Below, one piece after another: positions 36,249 through 45,618 of a stretch of DNA of 64,000 nt. How positions within the stretch are numbered: the first letter of the stretch is position 1; each line of letters opens with the position of its first letter. Made by a program: the position numbers and the translations under genes. The notes under the pieces were generated by a model. It was not told where the DNA came from and ran no database searches. It worked only from the letters and a program-made list of their open reading frames with translations. Source of the stretch: CAWHOW01 sp963831005 (lineage in GTDB: Bacteria; Bacteroidota; Bacteroidia; Bacteroidales; CG2-30-32-10); assembly GCA_963831005.1 (NCBI GenBank), contig CAWHOW010000028.1, positions 62,001 through 126,000 of the forward strand, read 5' to 3'.

Positions 36249-36291
36249 TTGACAGATTGTTTGATTTCGTACCTTATATATAATATCTTTG
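36249..36291 (+). promoter_or_regulatory. Promoter of the T9SS cargo gene at 36315
   Basis: TTTG (36260-36263), 20 bp, TATCTTTG (36284-36291). The stretch 36249-36267 matches 17664-17682 in 18 of 19 bases. Further upstream both share TTTTTTGTTA. Confidence 0.75.
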
Positions 36292-36314
36292 GAGTTGTTA
36301 AAAAATAAGAAGCA

Positions 36315-37559
36315 ATGAATAAACTTTTTCTTTATGTTGTATTTATTGGCTTTGCAGTACTGGCGAAAGCGCAATCGCACAACAGTCCTGATCCGACAGG
36401 GATAAAATCTGTTACTAAAGAAGAAATGGTATTAACTCCGGGCGGTCCGGCTTTAAAATCCAATGTTCATTACGTTGACAGTAAACACCACATTAATATG
36501 AAAGACGGCCATATGCAATTGATTAATAATAAAACAGGTATAGTGGAGCAGGAATTTAATAATGCTGTGGCTAAAGACGATTCAAAAAACAATAATGCTG
36601 ATTATACAAATTCAACTGATAAAGCACCCGGACTGAATATACCGGATGACAATGGCTGGATAACATATTCATACTGGCATAATACAGACACGGCGATGCC
36701 GTTTCATTATTTCAGTACAAACTGGGTTGTTCCAAACCCGCCTATTACAAATTCAGGGCAGATAGTGTTTTTGTTTAATGCGTTGGAGGAGGCTCTGCAC
36801 AGTACCGGAGTAATTACCAATTACATTATTCAGCCCGTTCTTCAATGGGGTGTTTCTGCTGCAGGCGGTGGGAGCTACTGGGCAATAGCCGATTGGTTTG
36901 GGCCAAATGGCAGCGGCTTTTATGTCTATGATTCATTAATTCCGGTTAACCCCGGAGCAAATTTACAGGGAATTATTAAGTTTACATCCGATTCGGCAAA
37001 TCATTACAGTTATAATTCTTCTTTCGCCGGATATGCAGGTTCGGGGCTTCAGGTGGATAATCTAACCCGTCCTAACTATGCTTATGAAACGCTGGAAGCA
37101 TATAATATTACCGAATGCACAGACTATCCTGCTGACACAGCCGTAAGGCTGACAGGAATCAATATTAAGACTGATAGTATTTATCCGACAATTACATGGA
37201 CTGTAAAAGATACACTCTTTGAGTATGGCCAACATACGGCAATCGTAAGTAATAACTCAGATACTGGTGAGGTTGATATTTATTTTCACACAGCCTGCAA
37301 TTCGGCTGGAATTGCAAACATGACTGCTGCAACAGATAAAATAAGTGTTTATCCAAATCCTGCAACAACTAACATATCAATAGAAAGTCAGCCACTAACT
37401 ATAATAGAAATATCAAGCATTCAGGGACAGCTATTGAAAACACTTAAATTAAGCAGACAGAAAACAACTGTTGATGCTTCATCATTTCCACCAGGAGTTT
37501 ATGTTGTTGAAGCCCGAACAGATAAAGGATTTGAAGTAAAGAAGTTTGTAAAAGAATAG
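36315..37559 (+). CDS. Secreted protein with novel central domain and T9SS type A sorting domain
   Basis: 414 residues. Signal peptide (1-20, ending LAKAQ), propeptide-like region to about 110, then a strand-rich domain with NWVVPNPPITNSGQ, IIQPVLQWGVSAAGGG and YWAIADWFGPNG. This pattern is reminiscent of beta-sandwich lectin/eqolisin-like domains, though I see no certain catalytic pair. The last about 75 residues are a type A sorting domain (ISVYPNPATTNISIES... VKKFVKE). First of four T9SS cargo genes in a row. Likely exported and anchored to the surface. Confidence 0.8.
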   Translation: MNKLFLYVVFIGFAVLAKAQSHNSPDPTGIKSVTKEEMVLTPGGPALKSNVHYVDSKHHINMKDGHMQLINNKTGIVEQEFNNAVAKDDSKNNNADYTNSTDKAPGLNIPDDNGWITYSYWHNTDTAMPFHYFSTNWVVPNPPITNSGQIVFLFNALEEALHSTGVITNYIIQPVLQWGVSAAGGGSYWAIADWFGPNGSGFYVYDSLIPVNPGANLQGIIKFTSDSANHYSYNSSFAGYAGSGLQVDNLTRPNYAYETLEAYNITECTDYPADTAVRLTGINIKTDSIYPTITWTVKDTLFEYGQHTAIVSNNSDTGEVDIYFHTACNSAGIANMTAATDKISVYPNPATTNISIESQPLTIIEISSIQGQLLKTLKLSRQKTTVDASSFPPGVYVVEARTDKGFEVKKFVKE

Positions 37560-37609
37560 CAATAAGCACAAGTCATTCAAATAAATAACCATTAACTTAA
37601 TCCAGAACT

Positions 37610-38800
37610 ATGAAAAAAACATTTATCATCCTTATGTTAGCCATAACAGGTTTCAGTGTTAATGCACAATGGCAGCAAACAAGTTTTAACAGCACCTATG
37701 TTTATTCATTGGTCATTGAAGGCGATTCCATTTGGGCAGGCACGTATGGCAAAGGAGTTTATGTAACTGCGAATAATGGTGATAGCTGGACGGCAATGAA
37801 TAATGGCCTTACAAACATTGATATCTATTCAATAGCAATAATCAACGGTGATATTTTAGCCGGAACATTTGGCACTGGTATGTTTAAATCAACTGACAAT
37901 GGGAGCCACTGGGCTACTTCAAACAGCGGTTTAACAAATATGGATGTCTGGGTATCAACTATTGGTAATGGCAATGTTTTCATAGGGACCAGTAATGGAA
38001 TTTATTATTCTTCTAACAATGGAGGCAGTTGGACAGCGATTAACAGTGGGATACCGGCAAATACCGAAGTCGATGCATTGGCCTGGAACGGTGGCAATCT
38101 TTTTGCAGGGACTTATGCCCACGGAGTGCTTCTGTCTTCAAACAACGGAACAAGTTGGGATACTGTGAATACGGGGCTGAATCATACTAATGGCATCCAT
38201 GCATTAGCCATAAGCGGAAGCAATATGTTTGCCGGCACTTCGAATGGGGTATATTTAACAACCAATAATGGAACCAATTGGGCAGCTATGAATACGGGCT
38301 TACCTGCAAATACTGTAGTATCTTCATTTGCTATAAGCGGGGATACTATTCTGGCCGGGACAAAAACCAGTGGAGTGTATATGTCTCTGAACAACGGAGG
38401 CAGTTGGAAAGAAGCGAACTGGGGTTTGGCAAATCCTAATGTGTTATCATTAGCCATTAATGGAAACGACATTTACGCAGGAACCAGCAGCGGTGTTTGG
38501 AAAACTTCGTTAATCGGCCTGGGAATAAACGAAATTAACAATGATGTCCACATATCTGTTTTCCCAAATCCTGCAATAAATAGCATAACAATAGAGGCCC
38601 CAAAGGCAGTCGGCAGTATGCAGTCGGCAGTATACAGTATTGAGATATGTAATTTGCTTGGTGAAAAGGTCTACACTTCACCGTTCACTGGTTACTGTTC
38701 ACAGGTAACCGTTAATGTTTCAGACTACCCAAGCGGGGTATATGTTTTGGAAGTAAGAACAGCAAAGGGAACCGAAGTTAAGAAGTTTGTCAAAGAATAA
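37610..38800 (+). CDS. BNR/Ycf48-like beta-propeller protein 1, T9SS type A
   Basis: 396 residues. Signal peptide ending VNAQ. Seven or so repeats of about 42 residues built on ...IxAGTxxGVYxSxNNGxSW..., as in sortilin/Ycf48 (BNR) propellers. The C-terminal sorting domain (ISVFPNPAINSITIEAP ... VKKFVKE) is interrupted by an extra Val/Gly/Ser/Gln segment (AVGSMQSAVYSIE). That segment is encoded by GCAGTCGGCAGTAT repeats typical of non-coding DNA. Surface-exposed; ligand unknown. It lies 50 bp after the preceding cargo gene. Confidence 0.85.
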   Translation: MKKTFIILMLAITGFSVNAQWQQTSFNSTYVYSLVIEGDSIWAGTYGKGVYVTANNGDSWTAMNNGLTNIDIYSIAIINGDILAGTFGTGMFKSTDNGSHWATSNSGLTNMDVWVSTIGNGNVFIGTSNGIYYSSNNGGSWTAINSGIPANTEVDALAWNGGNLFAGTYAHGVLLSSNNGTSWDTVNTGLNHTNGIHALAISGSNMFAGTSNGVYLTTNNGTNWAAMNTGLPANTVVSSFAISGDTILAGTKTSGVYMSLNNGGSWKEANWGLANPNVLSLAINGNDIYAGTSSGVWKTSLIGLGINEINNDVHISVFPNPAINSITIEAPKAVGSMQSAVYSIEICNLLGEKVYTSPFTGYCSQVTVNVSDYPSGVYVLEVRTAKGTEVKKFVKE

Positions 38801-38839
38801 ACATTTAGTAATTTAGCAACCTAACGATTATTTATTATT

Positions 38840-40462
38840 ATGAAACCAAAAATTCTAATTCTCACGTTAGTTCTGACTTTAAACTTTTTCTTTTTCACCC
38901 TGACTTGTAATGCTCAGTGGCAAGTGACAAGTCTTGACAGTGGCGTAATAAACTGTTTAGCTGTGAAAGCAGATACACTATTTGCCGGAAATTATAATAG
39001 CGGCGTATTATTTACTTCAAATAATGGAAACAGTTGGGATGCTACAGCTTATACAACTGCCGGTGACTTGTCAATAGTTATTAGCGGTAACAATATTTTT
39101 ATTGGCACAAATAGTAATGGTGTCTTTTTGTCAACAGACAATGGAAACAGTTGGGCTGCAAAGAAAAGTGGATTGCCAACAAGTACAAAAATCACATCCT
39201 TAGCTATAAATAGCGGTAACATTTTTGCAGGGACATGGGGTAGTGGCGTATACTTGTCAACAGACAATGGCAGCAGCTGGTCAGCTGTAAATTCAGGCTT
39301 ATCCAGCACAGATGTCTTTTCTTTAGCTGTTAGCGGAAGCAATATTTTTGCAGGCACTTACGATGGCAGCGGTACGGGTGGAATATTTTTATCTTCCGAC
39401 AATGGCAGCAGTTGGTCTGCTGTAACAAATGGATTGCTTGCTAATACTTCTGTTATATCATTGGCTGTAAGGGATAGTTTTATTTTCGCAGGGACTGACG
39501 GTGCCGGCGTTTATTTGTCAACGAACAACGGGCAGCTTTGGACAGCAGTGAACAATGGTTTTAATACAACCACACAAGTAAATGCCTTGGCAATAGACGG
39601 TAATAACATTTATGCAGGCACCCTGAATGATGGGGTTTTTCTATCTTCATGCAATGGGAGCAACTGGGCTGTTGCAGATTCAGGATTTACAGGTTATGGC
39701 ATAGATGTTAATGCATTAGCTGTCAGCGGAAGTTATATTTATGCCGGTACTTATCAGGGTGGTATCTGGAGGCGTCCTTTATCAGAGCTAATTGGAATTA
39801 CACCTCCTTCTTCTGTTATTTGTTCCGGAATATGTGTAACACTTGTTGCAAACGGTGAAGGAACCTACCAATGGAGTAGCCCTCCCGGAGAAACAAATTC
39901 CAGCATTACAATTTGTCCCACAACAACTACCACTTATACTGTAACTGTTTCAAATGGTGGATGTACTTCATCTGCATCTGCAACAATTAACGTCAACCCT
40001 TTACCTCCAACCCCGGTAATCATTCAGTCAGGAAATTTTCTTATTTCAAATGCCACATCGGGCAATCAATGGTATAATGATAATGGAATTCTTTCCGGAC
40101 AAACCGCCCAGGTGTTTACCCCAACCACTTCTAACCATTATTATTGTCTAGTGACAGATACTGCTGGCTGTACATCTGACACTTCAAATATCATTTATGT
40201 TGTTTTTGCAGGAATACATAAATTATCAAACAATGATAGTTTTTTTTATATTTCTCCAAATCCTGCATCAAATTATTTAACTATAGAAGCTAGTCTACAA
40301 GCATCAATTACAATTCTAAACTTACAAGGGCAAATAATAGAAAACCTGACAGCAGTTGATACTAAAACCAGCTTTGATGTTTCATCATTTCCTTGCGGAA
40401 TATATCTTGTGGCAGTGAAGACTGAAAAAGGAACAGCATTCAAAAAGTTTGTAAAAGAATAA
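38840..40462 (+). CDS. BNR/Ycf48-like beta-propeller protein 2 with Ig-like domain, T9SS type A
   Basis: 540 residues. Signal peptide ending CNAQ; propeller of about seven repeats to residue 310; then an Ig-like domain (SVICSGICVTLVANGEG... VNPLPPTP) close in style to those of the 17.8-kb surface protein; a second Ig-like segment; and a type A sorting domain ending FKKFVKE. It lies 39 bp after its paralogue, so probably co-transcribed. Likely a cell-surface or secreted binding protein. Confidence 0.85.
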   Translation: MKPKILILTLVLTLNFFFFTLTCNAQWQVTSLDSGVINCLAVKADTLFAGNYNSGVLFTSNNGNSWDATAYTTAGDLSIVISGNNIFIGTNSNGVFLSTDNGNSWAAKKSGLPTSTKITSLAINSGNIFAGTWGSGVYLSTDNGSSWSAVNSGLSSTDVFSLAVSGSNIFAGTYDGSGTGGIFLSSDNGSSWSAVTNGLLANTSVISLAVRDSFIFAGTDGAGVYLSTNNGQLWTAVNNGFNTTTQVNALAIDGNNIYAGTLNDGVFLSSCNGSNWAVADSGFTGYGIDVNALAVSGSYIYAGTYQGGIWRRPLSELIGITPPSSVICSGICVTLVANGEGTYQWSSPPGETNSSITICPTTTTTYTVTVSNGGCTSSASATINVNPLPPTPVIIQSGNFLISNATSGNQWYNDNGILSGQTAQVFTPTTSNHYYCLVTDTAGCTSDTSNIIYVVFAGIHKLSNNDSFFYISPNPASNYLTIEASLQASITILNLQGQIIENLTAVDTKTSFDVSSFPCGIYLVAVKTEKGTAFKKFVKE

Positions 40463-40501
40463 ACTCTAATTTAACTCTATATTCATTAAAACATTAATAC
40501 T

Positions 40502-42547
40502 ATGAAGACAAAAATTCTATTTCTTAAACTTACCCTGACTTTAAGTTTTGCACTTTTAACTTTAATTTGCAGCGCACAATGGAGACAGATTAATGGTCTT
40601 TATGGCGGACAAGTAAATTGTTTTGCTGTTAGCGGTTCAAACATTTTTGCAGGAACAAACGGCGGAGGTGTGTTCCTCTCAACTAATAACGGTAGTAGTT
40701 GGACTGCGGTGAATAATGGTTTGGTCAATATTACCGCCCGTTCTTTCGCAATATACGGGAGCAACATTTTTGTTGGCACTACTTCCGGCGTTTATTTATC
40801 AACCAATAATGGCAGCAGCTGGACTGCTGTTAACACAAACTTAACCAATACCAATGTTTATTCATTAGCTATAAGTTCTACCGGAGCATATATTTTTGCT
40901 GGAACCAGCGGTGGAGTATTTGTATCATCAAATAATGGTGATAGTTGGGCTGCTGCAAATTCAGGTTTTACAGGCACACCAACTATAATGTCCTTAGTTG
41001 TAAATGGAGGTAATATACTTGCAGGAACAGGTAATGCCGGTGTATATTTATCAACTGATAATGGTGATAGTTGGACTGCCGAGAATACCGGATTGACAAA
41101 CAATACAGTTACAGCATTAGCAATTAGCTTAGGTGGTGCTGACATTTTCGCAGGAACTTATGGTGGCGTGTTCTTATCAACTAATGGTGGTTACAACTGG
41201 GCTGTGGTGAATACTAATTTGACAAATACTTCTGTTACTTCATTGGCTGTTAGTGGAAGTAATATCTTTGCAGGAACTGATGGCGGAGTGTTCTTATCAA
41301 CCAATAGTGGCACTCACTGGTCTGCTTTCATCACCGGAATAGCATCTTATACTGTCATTCAGGCTTTAGCTGTCGAAGGCACAAATGTTTTGGCAGGAAC
41401 TACTGATGGGGTAGGCCTTTACGTATCACCTGTTAGCAGCAGCAATTGGACTGTTGCAAATACCGGCATAATTAACACACAAGTTACAGCATTGGCAGAA
41501 AGCGGGACTGATATTTTTGCGGGGACGAATGTTGGTGTGTTTGTATCAACCGATAATGGCAGTACCTGGGCTGCCGAGAATACAGGATTGACAAATACAA
41601 CCATTTATGATTTGACAATAAAAGGAGATAGTCTTTTTGCCGGGACAAATGGCGGAGTATTTTTATCAACTGATAATGGCAGCAGCTGGAGTGCAAAGAA
41701 TACAGGCTTAACAAGTACTACAGTCCGATCCATAGTCAAAACAGGGAATAACCTTTTTGCGGGTACAAATGGTGGCGTTTTCTTATCAACTGGTGGTGCA
41801 TGGTCTGCTGTGAATACTGATTTGACAAACCTTAATGTTTATGCTTTAGCAGTAATAGGATCAAATATTTTTGCAGGAACTTATAATGGAGGTGTATTTT
41901 TATCAAATAACAATGGTAGCAGTTGGGCAGCGGTGAACACTAATTTGACAAATCTTGTTGTTTTATCTATGGCCACAAACGAGACTGATTTATATGCAGG
42001 AACAGGTGGCGGTGGTGGTGTATACATGTCGAACGATAATGGCAGCAGTTGGACTGCTGAAAGCACTGGTTTATCAAGTTTCGTGGTTTATGCCTTATCA
42101 ATAAGCGGCACAAGAATGTTTGCAGGAACTTTTACAAATGGTGTATCATTGTCAACGAATAATGGTGGTAGCTGGACTTCAGAGAATGATAGTTTGACAA
42201 ATACAGATATCAGATCACTTACTATTACGGGAACAGATGTTTTTGCCGGAACTTTGGGAAGTGGTTTATGGAAACGTTCTTTATCAGGTTTGCCTGGCAT
42301 AAATGAGTTTAAAAACAGCAGACTTAATATTGAAGTATTTCCAAACCCTGCAACAGCTAACATAAATATAAAAGTAGCTCAACCGGCAATAATAGAAATT
42401 ACAAATGTTCAGGGTCAGCTTATCAGAACACTTGAAACTACTGGCAATATGATGAGTATTGATGTTTCGTCATTGCCGAGCGGAATGTATATTGTGACTG
42501 TAAAAACAGTAAAGGAAATAGAAGTCGGAAAATTTGTAAAGGAGTAA
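40502..42547 (+). CDS. BNR/Ycf48-like beta-propeller protein 3 (extended), T9SS type A
   Basis: 681 residues, nearly double its neighbours. Signal peptide ending CSAQ; about fourteen propeller repeats (NIFAGTNGGVFLSTNNGSSW style), probably two propellers; a type A sorting domain ending VGKFVKE. DNA repeats are about 130 bp and follow the protein repeat, with third-base differences, so this is genuine coding repetition. Growth by internal duplication of one propeller is likely. The stop directly abuts the convergent APC transporter gene. Confidence 0.87.
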   Translation: MKTKILFLKLTLTLSFALLTLICSAQWRQINGLYGGQVNCFAVSGSNIFAGTNGGGVFLSTNNGSSWTAVNNGLVNITARSFAIYGSNIFVGTTSGVYLSTNNGSSWTAVNTNLTNTNVYSLAISSTGAYIFAGTSGGVFVSSNNGDSWAAANSGFTGTPTIMSLVVNGGNILAGTGNAGVYLSTDNGDSWTAENTGLTNNTVTALAISLGGADIFAGTYGGVFLSTNGGYNWAVVNTNLTNTSVTSLAVSGSNIFAGTDGGVFLSTNSGTHWSAFITGIASYTVIQALAVEGTNVLAGTTDGVGLYVSPVSSSNWTVANTGIINTQVTALAESGTDIFAGTNVGVFVSTDNGSTWAAENTGLTNTTIYDLTIKGDSLFAGTNGGVFLSTDNGSSWSAKNTGLTSTTVRSIVKTGNNLFAGTNGGVFLSTGGAWSAVNTDLTNLNVYALAVIGSNIFAGTYNGGVFLSNNNGSSWAAVNTNLTNLVVLSMATNETDLYAGTGGGGGVYMSNDNGSSWTAESTGLSSFVVYALSISGTRMFAGTFTNGVSLSTNNGGSWTSENDSLTNTDIRSLTITGTDVFAGTLGSGLWKRSLSGLPGINEFKNSRLNIEVFPNPATANINIKVAQPAIIEITNVQGQLIRTLETTGNMMSIDVSSLPSGMYIVTVKTVKEIEVGKFVKE

Positions 42548-44278
42548 TTATTGAATCTCCTTCTTCAGCTTACTGTGTTTGTTCCCATAAGTAAAATAAA
42601 GTGCAAGCCCTATTACCAGCCATATCAGGAAACGCATCCAGTTGGTAATGCCAAGTTCGGTTATAAGGTAAAGATTGGTAAGCAGTCCTAATATAGGGAT
42701 AATGGATAGCTTTTTCTTTATAGCAAGGTAAACAAGCACAACGGCAATAATTATATAACCCAGCATAGGAATCTTATCTTTGTTCGTATCCCAGAAACCC
42801 AGATCGCCACTACTAAAATTAAAGAAGTTCTGCACGGCATCCCAATTAAGCCAAAACACTGCTACAAGTGTTACAATAATGATAGGTGGCAAAATGTAAC
42901 GACTGTTGTAATAAGGTATCTTAAACCCTTTGCGTGTACTCTCGTTCGGATCTTTTTCAACCAGCAAAATACCTCCGCAAACAAGTATGAAAGCAAATAA
43001 TGTTCCTATACTGGTCAGGTCGGTTACTTCTGTTAAGTTAAGGAACAGAGTAGGTATTGCAACCAGTATTCCCGTTATGATAGTTGAAAATGCAGGTGTT
43101 TTGAAGCGCTTATGTATCTTTGAAAATTTGGGAGGGAGTAAGCCGTCACGGCTCATGCTCATCCATATTCTTGGCTGCCCCACCTGGAATACCAGCAGAA
43201 CACTTGCCATGGCAATGATGGCGCTAAAAGCGATAATTCCTGACAACTGTGTAAAATGCAATTGCTGGAAAACATATGAAAGAGGATCGCCCACTGCCAG
43301 TTCTTTATAGCTTACCATTCCAGTCAGCACAAGACTGATGGCAACATATAAGACGGTACAAATAATAAGAGAATATATCATAGCTCGGGGCAGATCCTTC
43401 TGCGGGTTTTTGCATTCCTCCGCAGTGGTAGAAATGGCATCGAAGCCAATATAGGCAAAGAATACTCCCGATACCCCTCTTAACACCCCTCCTATTCCAT
43501 TGGGTGCAAATGGCCGCCAATGCTCAGGTTTTACATAAAACGCCCCCACTCCTATTACTACAAATAATATAATAACTTTTAGTAATACCATAAGGTTACT
43601 GGCTATCTTGCTCTCCTGTATCCCAACATAAACAAGCCCGGTAATGAAAGCAACTATCCCGAAAGCAGGTATATCGGCAATAAAGCGAAGCCCTCCTATT
43701 GTTGGTGCATGCAACCATGCATTATAAGCTTCTTTAAGGGCGGGCGTAAGATCAGCAAAAGTAGTTCCGGAAGCCATTTGCGTTGTAGCTTCATGAAACC
43801 CTCGTGATGCGGTAAGATAATCTGTGGATAAATATTCGGGGATGTTAACTCCAAACCCACTCAGAAAAGCTGTAAAATAATCAGACCATGAAATAGCAAC
43901 AGCAATATTTCCAACGGCATACTCCATGATAAGGTCCCAGCCGATTATCCATGCAATGAGTTCTCCAAAACTTGCATACGCATAAGTGTAGGCACTTCCA
44001 CTAATTGGAATACGGGAAGCAAATTCAGCATAACACATAGCTGAAAATCCGCAGGCAATAGCAGTAAAAACAAATAAAAGAGAAACAGCAGGTCCGCCAT
44101 GCGAAGCGGCAGTTCCTATAGTGCTGAATATCCCTGCACCTATAATCGCGGCTATTCCGAATGCAGTAAGATCGCGCACATTCAGGTTCTTCTTTAGTAG
44201 ATGCCCTTCGGGGACATCATCAGCATGACGAAGAATATGTGCTATTGATTTTTTGCGGAAGTATTTGCCAGTATTCAA
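42548..44278 (-). CDS. APC-family amino acid permease
   Basis: 576 residues, about 14 hydrophobic segments. The family start is present: LTAFGIAAIIGAGIFSTIG (unwound TM1 with GAGIF), then SAYTYAYASFGELIAWIIGWDL and GFDAISTTAEECKNPQKDLPRAM (TM6 to the following loop). It matches the cationic amino acid/YfnA-like transporter group. An inner-membrane importer or exchanger; the substrate is not inferable beyond amino acids. It is transcribed towards the propeller genes, with no spacer. Confidence 0.92.
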   Translation of the reverse strand: MNTGKYFRKKSIAHILRHADDVPEGHLLKKNLNVRDLTAFGIAAIIGAGIFSTIGTAASHGGPAVSLLFVFTAIACGFSAMCYAEFASRIPISGSAYTYAYASFGELIAWIIGWDLIMEYAVGNIAVAISWSDYFTAFLSGFGVNIPEYLSTDYLTASRGFHEATTQMASGTTFADLTPALKEAYNAWLHAPTIGGLRFIADIPAFGIVAFITGLVYVGIQESKIASNLMVLLKVIILFVVIGVGAFYVKPEHWRPFAPNGIGGVLRGVSGVFFAYIGFDAISTTAEECKNPQKDLPRAMIYSLIICTVLYVAISLVLTGMVSYKELAVGDPLSYVFQQLHFTQLSGIIAFSAIIAMASVLLVFQVGQPRIWMSMSRDGLLPPKFSKIHKRFKTPAFSTIITGILVAIPTLFLNLTEVTDLTSIGTLFAFILVCGGILLVEKDPNESTRKGFKIPYYNSRYILPPIIIVTLVAVFWLNWDAVQNFFNFSSGDLGFWDTNKDKIPMLGYIIIAVVLVYLAIKKKLSIIPILGLLTNLYLITELGITNWMRFLIWLVIGLALYFTYGNKHSKLKKEIQ

Positions 44279-44361
44279 ATGGAATTATTTTGTGTAAAAA
44301 TAGAAAGTATTTCTTTAACAGTATCCTTAATTATCTTTGGTTTGATTCCTCGCGACGAAAA

Positions 44362-45588
44362 TTATCTGATAAATGCTTTATAAAACAGGTAAGGCTTTAC
44401 CAACTTCTTTTTAACATCCTCGTTGGTCATTGCATCGGCAATAATATTTTTGAAATATTGATTACTATTGGCCTTTTCTATTGCAAAATTTATAAATTTA
44501 CTATGTTTAAACAGTTTCAGAATTGAATAATTCAGTTTAAATTCGTTCAACATTCTTCTATATATTTCCTTATCATAAGCTGTATTAAAGGAATTATCAA
44601 AACGTTGCAATTTAAAACAGTTAGTAATATGCTCCGCAGCGATCCTTCCGCTTCGAAGAGCATTGCCAACACCTTCGCCGGTAAATGGATCAATCAATGA
44701 AGCAGCATCTCCAATAAGTAAAAATCTTTCACCAGATATTTTTCTTTTCTTTGTACCAATTGGAATCCTCCAGGCTTCATACTTTCCGCTTTGTTTCGCA
44801 TCTTTGAACCGTGAAGAAATATTCGAATATTCATTAATGATCTTTTCCAAATGACTCTTTAAATTTATTTTCCTTTTCGAAACATCATCGGCAAGCATAC
44901 CTATTCCAACATTTGCCATATTGTTTGCCATTGGGAATAACCAAATGTAGAAAGGCAAAACTTCTTTATAAAAATGAAGTTCAATAAAATTTTCGGGGTG
45001 AAAACCAGTTACGTTTTCATAATATCCTCGCAAACCAAGACAAAGAGAATTCTTATCTTTTTCTAATTTTCTAAGCTTTTTTGCAATCAATGAATTCGCA
45101 CCATCTGCACCAATTATCATTTTTGAATGAAATGAATCTGTTGCAGTTAAAACAAGCATACCTTCTGAATCTACTCTTAAATCCGTTATTTCTTTGCCTT
45201 CGAAAAATTTGATATTTGAATATTCTTTTAAACTGTTAATTAAAGCTTCATCTAAATACCTGCGCTTACAAACAAAGCCTGAAATATCTTTTTTCCCTAA
45301 GCTCTCAAAGGAAATTTCAAGACAATCCCCTTTCGGTGAATAGAACCGTATTCCTGAAGACGGAATCTTCTCAGTGATTTTATCAAAAGCATTCCTTACT
45401 TGTGGTGGTAACATATCCAGCTGACTAACCACATCGTTGCTTAGAGCATCACCACATATTTTTTCTCTTGGAGATATATCTTTATCAATAATAGCCATAT
45501 TCAATCCTGAATCGGCAAGCATCAATGCACAGGCGCATCCCGCAGGTCCTGCACCGGCAATAATTACATCAAACTTCTCAGGATTCAT
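44362..45588 (-). CDS. Geranylgeranyl-reductase-family FAD oxidoreductase
   Basis: 408 residues. Rossmann FAD motif GAGPAGCACALMLA (12-25), DKDISPREKICGDALS (typical K-CGD of the family), MIIGADGANS, and GDAASLIDPFTGEGVGNALRSG. Members reduce isoprenoid double bonds or hydroxylate aromatic and menaquinone-pathway substrates. It is followed on the same strand by nothing close; cysS is 31 bp upstream, so the two may be co-transcribed. Substrate unknown; a role in quinone or membrane-lipid isoprenoids is a family-based guess. Confidence 0.9.
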   Translation of the reverse strand: MNPEKFDVIIAGAGPAGCACALMLADSGLNMAIIDKDISPREKICGDALSNDVVSQLDMLPPQVRNAFDKITEKIPSSGIRFYSPKGDCLEISFESLGKKDISGFVCKRRYLDEALINSLKEYSNIKFFEGKEITDLRVDSEGMLVLTATDSFHSKMIIGADGANSLIAKKLRKLEKDKNSLCLGLRGYYENVTGFHPENFIELHFYKEVLPFYIWLFPMANNMANVGIGMLADDVSKRKINLKSHLEKIINEYSNISSRFKDAKQSGKYEAWRIPIGTKKRKISGERFLLIGDAASLIDPFTGEGVGNALRSGRIAAEHITNCFKLQRFDNSFNTAYDKEIYRRMLNEFKLNYSILKLFKHSKFINFAIEKANSNQYFKNIIADAMTNEDVKKKLVKPYLFYKAFIR

Positions 45589-45618
45589 TTATTTAAGAAC
45601 AATAGAATAAATCAAACA

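Noticed and set aside
40502..42547. DNA tandem repeats of about 130 bp
   Set aside because: They match the protein repeat of the propeller with synonymous differences, so they are coding and unrelated to the 21-bp arrays.
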